Shown one piece after another: positions 57,006-64,000 of a DNA stretch of 64,000 nt. This DNA is from Quercus robur. Taxonomy: Eukaryota > Streptophyta > Magnoliopsida > Fagales > Fagaceae. The stretch lies in NCBI RefSeq assembly GCF_932294415.1, contig NC_065538.1, positions 41,112,843 through 41,176,842 on the forward strand, given 5' to 3'. The translations under genes were made by a program, and so were the position numbers. The first letter of the stretch is position 1. Every line of letters starts with the position of its first letter. The notes below the pieces were generated by a model. That model searched no databases and was not told the DNA's origin. It worked only from the letters and a program-made list of their open reading frames with translations.

Positions 57006-58619
57006 ACACGCGCATGCGTAGAAGGTTGGCTCAATATTTTTAATTAATGCCTAGGGATAAGGCAATAAATTTAAGTGAAATTTTTAATGTTTAAATATCA
57101 ATTATATAATAGTTATTAAAATTTTTTGTTTAAAAATCGTTCTTATTACCCTTTGAGATGCAAAGTTACTAATTAAGTTCTTGTATTTAAGTTTTATTCG
57201 CATCTCTTTTACAATTGATAATAGTTAATTACTTGATTTTTTGTTACATAATTAATCTTAAGTAGGATTTCATCAATTTTAATTTTTTTAAAAATTGTTC
57301 TATAGAAACAACAATAATATGCATTGTGAGAAATTTAGTAAGCAATACATGCATTTGAGAAAAGAACTAGCCTTCATATACAAACAATAATATATGCTAT
57401 ATTACATCAAACATGATGATGATAATTTTCATTTATTATCTTTTTGTTGTATTATTTTAATTATCTAAGAATTTTGAGATTTCATCTAAATTTTTTATTA
57501 AAAAAAAATCACCATTAAGTATGCAATTAACTAATGAAAAAAGATTTTTTTTACTAACATAAAAAATCTATAAATTATTTCATTATTTTTATAGATTTTT
57601 TTTCATGTAAGAAAAATATTTTTTTTAATGGTAAATTTTTAACAAAATTAGACAAAAGACCTGAATTGAATAAATTTGTAACTTAATTGAATGAAAGTAA
57701 AGTTAAGCCTAGCCTTCTTTCCCATCTCCTTTCTAATATAGTTTGCATAAGTTGGCTCTAATTCGTAGAAACTATTAACCAAAGATCCAAAAAAATTTCT
57801 TCATCATTTGACATCTTTATCAAAATGCCCAAATTTGTCTTTCTCTGTTGTCTCTCTCTCTCTCTCTCGCTCTCGTCCACCAATAGTCACCATAACCACC
57901 TTCAAAACCCATAACCAATTGCAAACGACAACACACAACCACCGCCAAAATCAAATCAACCACCACTACCACGCCAAAATCAGATAAGCCCATAACCCAA
58001 AAAAAACTACAAAAAGAAAAAAGAAAAAAAAAGAAAAGAAGAGACCCACAAAACAAAAATGAAGTCATCGTAGTCCAATCTAAGATCAGTAGTGGCTACT
58101 ATTTGGGTGTGTGTGTGTGTGTGTGTGTGAGATGAGGAGAGAGAGAGAGAGAGAGAGAAGACAACAAACCAAGTGAAGCTTTGGCCATGGGTTCCTTGGT
58201 TGAGATTGAAGAGAGAGAGGTGGAAACTGAGATCGGCAGTGGATTGGCCATGGATTTGAGATTGGTGTGGTGGTGATAGTTGTTTGTGTGTGAGTTTCTA
58301 AAGGTGTAGGATTTTTTTTTTAATTTAAGGTTATTTTATGTATATAAGTGTAGTTTGCAAATTGTTTTTTGGATATGTGTGAATATGGAATTTTTATTTG
58401 GATTACTCAAGAATGTTCATACCAAGAGATGGTGTGTTCTTCAACCAGAACTTTACAATTTCGCAAATTTGCTTTTAGATCTTTTTTTTTTTTTTTTTTT
58501 TTTATGTGATATTTTGTTTTGGGAGGAGAGAAATATAAAAGAAAAGTAAAAATATATATATTTACCCTTATTTTTAATAAAAGTAGATAATGAAGTTCTA
58601 ACCGAGCAAACCTCAAGTG

Positions 58620-59408
58620 CAGGGCTAGCAAAAGGCCTAGGCAACTTAGGCCTAGGGCCCCACCACAAAAAAAAAAATTTACCCTTTACAAAAAAGGCTC
58701 TCATCCCATTGTAAAATGCCTCAATTTTTATAAAAAATATGAATTTTTTCAAATTGTTGTGCACTTTTTATTATTAGTGATGTTAGGGATATCACAAATT
58801 TTACTATAAATTTACAAATTGACACGTTACCAATCACAAAAAAGTATTTTAAATATTCATTAATTACATTATTAAAACTTATCAATCATTGTTATTGTCA
58901 CATTATATTGTGAACATTTTATAGTACCTTTAGCATTTTCCTTTTATATTTCTAACAAGGCTTTTAAAAAAATTTGCAAATGTGTTAAATCATCAGATGA
59001 TTTTTTTTTTTTTTTGGATTGAATCAGATGATTAATCTCTCCTAATAGTTTGAAACTTTAATATTTGTAAACTAATCTACTACAAAACCGCACATCAATT
59101 AATAACATAGATTATAAATTAGATTATAAATGTAATTAACTATGTATCGTTATATATCTAGATAAATTAATTTTCTTTTTAATTTTTTTTTCTTTTTGTT
59201 AAATTAATTTTTCAACTATGATATTCAACACTCTATATGAAATTAACCTGAGTTTTAGTTAGTATTATTCATTAAATTATGTATTTAATACATCAAATTA
59301 ACCTTAATTTGATTAATATTAAATAATTTTATTTAATTAATATTTATATATAAAAGGCCCTACATAAATCTTTTGCCATAGGTCCCAAATTAGGTTGGGC
59401 CGGCTCTG
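58620..59408. mobile_element. Non-autonomous hAT element, 789 bases, with a nested MITE-like copy
   Basis: It begins CAGGGCTAGC and ends GCCGGCTCTG, the imperfect inverted ends of plant hAT elements. The flanks CTCAAGTG (58612-58619) and CTCAGGTG (59409-59416) form an 8-base duplication with one change. Subterminal GGCCTAGG and TAGGTCCCAAATTAGG words suit the same family. No transposase frame remains. A MITE-like copy lies inside at about 58772-58940. Confidence 0.75.
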
Positions 59409-59416
59409 CTCAGGTG

Positions 59417-59782
59417 GGTAAAGTGTTAAGTTTTAAACACTGGTATGCAAAGTAAAAAACAAGTCTAACAACTAGTGAGTTTATTGTAAATTTGTACAGA
59501 TAAAATTAAATACAGGTCTAATCATAAGTGAATTTACTGTAATTTGTCCAAAACAATCTGTGTCGCAATAAGTATTTCCTATTTTTATTTCCATGAAATT
59601 TTTTTTTTTTGTGTACGATAACTACTTAAAAAAATAAAAAGTGAATCCACTGCAAAATACAGCGCGTCAAACGCCTAAGAAAAACCTCACGTATATGTTT
59701 CCATTGTAAGAGTAAGAGGTCCGCTGACATAAGTTTCCTTAACCCCCAACTGTCTCACATTTCCTTCAAAGTCACAGCAGAA
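59417..59782 (+). promoter_or_regulatory. Upstream region of fibrillarin
   Basis: No coding sequence. The last 100 bases turn C/T-richer before the ATG, as in many plant leaders. I do not see an exact telo-box (AAACCCTAA) or a clear TATA box close to the start, though the TGGGCC word of site II type sits far upstream at about 59397, inside the hAT end. Confidence 0.35.
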
Positions 59783-61812
59783 ATGAGACCCCCTCGAGGT
59801 AACAAACAAAACCCATAAATCCTATCTTCTTCTTATTTTCCCTGTACTTTTTCTTTTCTGAGAAAGCTTATACATTTGCCTAAAACAACAAAAAAATGTT
59901 AGACCCAGTTTGTCTGTTATTACGCTTTCTTATTAACATGAGGGCTATATAACGAATGAGTTTGTGAAAACAGAGTCATGGGCAAAAAAACCCAAATATT
60001 GATTTATATTTTTAATTTTTTTAGATTTTCATGCGTTGTACAAAGTAAGAAACGTGTTGAGATACACAGTACTAATAATAAAAAAGAAAAAAGAATCAAT
60101 TCATTAGATGATTTTTGTTTTGACAACTATGGCTGAGAGGATGGCATTAAAATTCTTTTTCTTTAACATAATTTATATATATTATTGTCCATTTTTTCAT
60201 CAGAAAAAGGGAAAGCTTTCATTTTTTAACATCTTGATTGCTTTTAGTTTTCACCATATACGAGGCATTGTTAACTTTGAGCTGGATTTTGGGTGATCTT
60301 GTGCAGGTCGTGGTGGTGGTGGTGGTGGATTCAGGGGTAGGAGTGATGGAGGGAGAGGTAGAGGCAGAGGTGGTGGAGGTGGAGGTGGAAGAGGCTTTGA
60401 TAAAGGTGGTGCCATGAGAGGCCGTGGTGGTGGACGTGGTGGCCGAGGTGGTGGAAGAGGCCGGGGAGGAGGTAGAGGTGGAATGAAAGGTGGAAGCAAG
60501 GTTATCGTTGAGCCTCATAGACATGAAGGAGTATTCATTGCAAAGGGTAAAGAAGATGCTATTATTACTAAGAATTTGGTCCCTGGTGAAGCTGTCTACA
60601 ATGAGAAAAGGATATCTCTGCAGGTCAATTTAGTGCAACACTTATCTTTTCATGTGCTTTTGATTAATTAATTATTCTTGTGATCATCAAATGTTTGACT
60701 TGCTGCAATTATATTGTAAGTTTGCTTGTTTTTCAAAGCATAAAGCGTTTTCTTAATAGGTTTGCAGTTACATCAATGTAGTGCAGAATTTCTTGTATAT
60801 GCGTTTTTGAGAATATCAAGTGCTTAGTAATAATTAAGTTTTGTATAAGTAATGGGGCTAGTGTTTTATTGAGTATAACTCTTAGTTTTAACTAACCTTT
60901 TCTAGGAAAGGTGGGCTGGAACTTAAATATATGCTGGGTGATGCTAAGAATATGCAGAAAGCACCATATTTGCACAGAAAGAAAGAAAATAAGTTGGTTC
61001 AATGTCAACCCCTGGCTGTGTGAAAGGAAATTTATATAATGTACTTGAAAAAGTGTTTTGTCTGTAATTTATTGGTTAATCATGAAATCATACCTTGCAG
61101 CATCTCTAGACTATTGCTTTTATGCCAACCATTAAATTTTGTGTTCATAGTTGTTAAATATTTGTTAGTATAGATCTATGGACTTTAAGAATTTTACTTT
61201 CCTTCACAGAATGAAGACGGAACAAAAGTTGAATACAGGATTTGGAACCCATTTCGTTCAAAGTTGGCTGCTGCCATTCTTGGTGGTATTGATGAAATAT
61301 GGATTGTGAGTTTCTCCTTGATTTCTTAATTTTATTTCACTTTTGTGCTTCAATGATATAATGATTTTAAATCTGTCCATAACCAAACTCTTTTCTCTAC
61401 GTTTTAATATCTAAAATGAAGAAACCCGGTGCTCGGGTTCTCTATCTTGGGGCTGCTTCTGGAACCACCGTCTCTCATGTGTCTGACATTGTTGGCCCTG
61501 TAAGTGATCTATATAAAATAGTAGTATATTTTTATTTATTGGGTCTCTTAGATTGCCATCAAAATAATTCTTTCTCAGAAGAAAAAGTTTATTAATTGAA
61601 AAGACTTGATTAGAACTTTTGCTCCTTACCTGTAGTCTGGAGTTGTTTATGCTGTGGAGTTTTCTCATAGAAGTGGTAGAGACTTGGTTAACATGGCAAA
61701 GAAGCGTACAAATGTTATCCCAATCATTGAAGATGCTAGACATCCTTCAAAGTACCGAATGTTGGTAGGCATGGTGGATGTGATATTTTCTGATGTTGCT
61801 CAACCAGATCAG
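59783..61812 (+). CDS. FIB: Fibrillarin, rRNA 2'-O-methyltransferase, first five exons (runs off the window)
   Basis: Exons are 59783-59798, 60307-60623, 61210-61305, 61422-61499 and 61636-61812, all with GT-AG introns and consistent phases; 228 residues of the usual ~310 are present. Fibrillarin is the catalytic subunit of box C/D snoRNPs, methylating rRNA ribose in the nucleolus with S-adenosylmethionine. The N-terminus MRPPRGRGGG and the Gly/Arg-rich (GAR) domain (about 6-66) are followed by [41 protein letters not shown] (exon 3), the SAM-binding [20 protein letters not shown] (exon 4) and [20 protein letters not shown] with SDVAQPDQ (exon 5). The 16-base first exon is supported by reading frame and the family's MRPPR start. 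The remaining C-terminal exon(s) must lie beyond 64000, making intron 5 longer than 2.1 kb. Intron 5 hosts snoRNA copies. Confidence 0.93.
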
Positions 61813-62399
61813 GTTTATTCATCACTTCCTTGCATGTTTCATGTTCAATTCGTCCTCTAATATTCAAATTGATAAAAGGGGATAGCACCATAATGTTAAA
61901 GTGGTGGCAAGAGCACTTTCTTTAGTAATGCATGTGAAATTTCCCATGGACATGCATCAGTGCATGTGCTTTGTTCCTTGTTTCTGTCATCTATTTTTTT
62001 TGCTGGGTTCTATGTTTCTGTTAATAACTACTGCTCTAGTTCCTTGATCAACTATCTTTTCAATTGCTTTTCATGCATTTAAGAAAAAATTAAATTTTGT
62101 CTTAGCAGAAGATGGTCCTTATTTCTATATGAATTTTAGATTGTAGTTCTTTATAGTATACTGCATGAGTCCCTGTGTACTTGAGTTTCTTCTCTTTTTG
62201 ATAGAGTTTCTATTGATTTATATATATATATATATATGTATGTATGGTTCTTGTTTGGAACTTTTTTAGAACTACTTTATATGCTGTTTGGGGTTGGGAT
62301 GCATGTGTTTTGTATTTGTTTTTTCTGTCTTCATTCTTTAATGGGGGATCTCAATCATACTAACTTCTTAATGGGACCTTGGGAGATCTTATTTGAATG

Positions 62400-62480
62400 G
62401 TATTTTTTTATTACTAAGTTATACACACATCCATGAGACTTGAACCCACATCCTCACCTCCACCTTTATTTATTGGTATC
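62400..62480 (-). mobile_element. Possible SINE fragment in fibrillarin intron 5
   Basis: The complement of GAGACTTGAACCCACATCCTC (about 62436-62456) resembles a box B in its tRNA-derived context, and a T-rich start lies at about 62403. No target duplication was found, so it may be a truncated copy. Confidence 0.3.
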
Positions 62481-62607
62481 CCAATGATACTTCCTTTTTG
62501 TTCTCTTCTGGAAAATTAAAAAGGCATTTAAGAAACCTAAGCTTTATGATTGTGTTACAATTGCTATTTTCATTTTTCAAATTTTGTATCTTGTTTTATA
62601 TTATGAT

Positions 62608-62676
62608 GCATATGATGAGTTACTCGGATTCCCCTTCAAGACATAATAGGGTGATGTCAGCTCGAGTTTCTGATGC
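62608..62676 (+). ncRNA. Intronic box C/D snoRNA (U60-like) in fibrillarin intron 5
   Basis: Box C ATGATGA (62612-62618) and box D CTGA (62670-62673) are bracketed by a short terminal stem (GCA with TGC). A C'-like GTGATGT is at 62651-62657. After box C, the guide segment TCGGATTCCCCTT (about 62623-62635) is complementary over 13 bases to the conserved 25S rRNA sequence AAGGGGAATCCGA (recalled, not searched), and the +5 rule from a D'-like CAAG/AAGA points at a G. Arabidopsis fibrillarin genes are known to carry U60 in intron 5, and this is also intron 5. It is presumably released by processing of the spliced intron. Confidence 0.8.
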
Positions 62677-62771
62677 TGTTATGAAGTCTTTTTTATTTAT
62701 TGTTATCATATCTGCTCAAATATATAGCTTTTTCTTTTTCTTTTTCTTTTTTTAATCTAGTATACTATCAT

Positions 62772-62847
62772 GAGCAAATGATGAGTTACTTGGCCATTCC
62801 CCTTCATGATGATGTTATGGGTGATGCAAGCTCAAGTTCAGATGCTC
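62772..62847 (+). ncRNA. Second, degenerate copy of the box C/D snoRNA
   Basis: It is about 164 bases after the first copy. Box C ATGATGA (62778-62784) is intact and the terminal stem is perfect over 5 bp (GAGCA with TGCTC). The box D position reads CAGA (62839-62842) instead of CTGA, and the rRNA match falls to nine bases (ATTCCCCTT). It also shares GTTACT, ATTCCCCTTCA, GGGTGATG and AGCTC.AGTT with the first copy. It is a tandem duplicate that probably no longer works, unless it has a changed target. Confidence 0.65.
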
Positions 62848-62876
62848 CTATAATTTTTTTTTTTTTTTTTGATAGA

Positions 62877-62927
<51 letters not shown>

Positions 62928-63039
62928 TCTCATTTTATGTTCTTATATTTTAATTGCATGTTTCTTACTGGGCTCAAAGATGCATTTATGGCTAAATTTC
63001 CTTGTACTAGTCAAACTCAGTGGTGTCAGAGTCCACATC

Positions 63040-63081
63040 GTTTATATAATAGGAAAATGCGTTTATATAATAGGAAAATGC
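63040..63081. repeat. Perfect tandem duplication of 21 bases
   Basis: Units 63040-63060 and 63061-63081 are identical (start GTTTATATAATAGG). The second runs into a MITE-like copy that starts near 63079. Confidence 0.85.
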
Positions 63082-63258
63082 TAAAACTACTACCAATTTT
63101 ACTACAAATTGCTTACAAACTGAAACATGACAGTGATTGTGATTGGTGCTACATCGACCACATATGAAATATAATTTTTTAGTTACTTTTTGGTCTTGTG
63201 CTAAAAAGTTGAGACATCAATTTGTAGGGTGTAAAATTTGTGGTAGCCCTAACATCAC
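63079..63258. mobile_element. MITE-like repeat in fibrillarin intron 5
   Basis: The left end TGCTAAAACTACTACCAATT and right end AAATTTGTGGTAGCCCTAAC are inverted relatives. A GATTGGTG core matches the copies near 55933 and 58772. Confidence 0.5.
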
Positions 63259-63603
63259 TAAATATATAACTAATGGGTAAACTTAGTACAACTTCTTAGT
63301 GATGTAGCTTAGGTTCTATAATTAAATTGAACGTTTGGCCTTGGAAGCTGATACACAAGGATGTGCATTGGCCAGTAAGGCAAATGGTTAGATTTAATTG
63401 GGGAACCTAGAGTAAAACACCTAAGGAACTATACATAAGTTTTGCCCATAAATTCTTGTGTGTCTTCTCATTTCACATTGGTAGCCAACTCCATTGTATT
63501 GAATTGTTGTTAGCATACTATTTTTTTCTCATTTCCCTGTATGGTTCTTTTTTCTGAATCTGATATTATGAATACTTTATGTTTGTGGTTCTTTTTCTTG
63601 TTC

Positions 63604-63650
63604 GAGAGTAATTAAATGATTGTCACTTTAAAAAAGAGAGTTATTAAATG
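63604..63650 (+). mobile_element. Micro-insertion in fibrillarin intron 5: 17 bases in a 15-base repeat
   Basis: GAGAGTAATTAAATG (63604-63618) and GAGAGTTATTAAATG (63636-63650) differ at one base. The insert is ATTGTCACTTT plus A6. It fits the same pattern as the other micro-retroposons but is older or coincidental. Confidence 0.4.
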
Positions 63651-64000
63651 CTTTTCTTATGTCTATATATTAACTATCAGAGTTGTGTTTTGTTCTCTCT
63701 TATATCTTGTAAATTTAATGCTAAAAATCAAAGTTTGATGCGGGATGCGGAAGCGTCAAGAAGTAGAATATGTCTACTTCTAGAAAACAAGAAACAAAAC
63801 ACGTTTGCTTCTGAAAATAACCTCGAATCCACGAGGGTTCCTTGAATCCACAAGGAAAAAGGGTTTGGAATCCACTAAGAAATAGAAAGAAGAAAGTCTG
63901 AATTTTGTTGATTGAATAATTGTTAAAAAACGTGTACAGACTTAGGGACCTTTTTAAGGGCTTCGTAAAATTTGACAGACAAGAAAATATATTCTAAAAT
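63651..64000. other. Right edge, possible LTR-like sequence
   Basis: No gene. The words GCGGAAGCGTC, CCACGAGGGTTCC and TCCACAAGGAAAAAGG are of a kind I associate with Copia LTR-type repeats, but the sequence is cut off by the window edge and cannot be bounded. Fibrillarin intron 5 should continue through it. Confidence 0.3.

Larger units (their letters stand above)
55043..58611. other. Long gene-free stretch between the glycine-rich gene and fibrillarin
   Basis: It contains a 42-base poly(A) run (about 55402-55443), a MITE-like copy (about 55933-56108), the micro-insertion at 56472-56531, the 52-base C run (56923-56974) followed by (AC)n, a dispersed-repeat copy (about 57480-57710, related to 20450 and 40720), and GT and GA microsatellites near 58105-58160. 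No gene is supported. Confidence 0.5.

Noticed and set aside
60219-60524. Long minus-strand open frames rich in Ser/Thr or Pro over fibrillarin exon 2
   Set aside because: They are the reverse reading of the Gly/Arg-rich domain repeats of fibrillarin.
1-64000. CRISPR arrays, operons, bacterial-type regulatory features
   Set aside because: The window is plant nuclear DNA with introns; no regularly spaced identical repeats were seen.

Overview
This is a plant nuclear window, very probably from a woody eudicot. The evidence is AT-rich intergenic DNA full of homopolymers and microsatellites, GT-AG introns, plant gene families (a TSJT1/Wali7-type protein, an organelle-type MutS2, a fibrillarin that hosts a snoRNA), and plant transposon families (Tat-lineage Ty3/Gypsy, Ty1/Copia, plant L1, Helitron, MULE, hAT, MITE, tRNA-type SINE). 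I cannot name the species from the sequence. A Fagales-type tree is a guess.

The left two thirds (1-41 kb) are mostly transposon territory. In order they hold: the 3' end of a Gypsy element (1-775); a complete small Helitron (2214-3359); a SINE (4397-4578); a MULE-like element with a nested foldback (about 4836-6330); a whole but broken Tat-lineage Gypsy element with 771-base LTRs and an extra antisense gene (7227-17964); one intact host gene, a PP2C-type phosphatase (18560-19384); a second SINE (19904-20064); a hAT-like element (20762-21714); a MULE-like element that appears to have captured a gene start (22025-23003); a 5'-truncated L1 (23484-31367) split by a broken Copia element (24477-30402); and a nearly full-length but broken L1 (33750-39546).

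The right third is genic. It holds a complete five-exon MutS2 gene (41438-49708) whose 3.6 kb first intron has trapped MITEs and an L1 fragment; a complete four-exon TSJT1/Wali7-like gene (50516-53007); a minus-strand secreted glycine/serine-rich gene with an apparent one-base frame slip (54431-54983); and the first five exons of fibrillarin (59783-61812), which runs off the right edge. Fibrillarin intron 5 carries a box C/D snoRNA (62608-62676) with a 13-base match to 25S rRNA, plus a decayed tandem copy (62772-62847). The protein that catalyses rRNA 2'-O-methylation is thus co-transcribed with a guide RNA, as known for Arabidopsis fibrillarin and U60.

The most unusual pattern is a set of about six ultra-short insertions of 17-36 bases. 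Each ends in a poly(A)-rich tract and is flanked by direct repeats of 10-17 bases. Four share the TTCTC-A(n) end seen at the 3' end of the long L1 here. They look like almost completely 5'-truncated L1 insertions.
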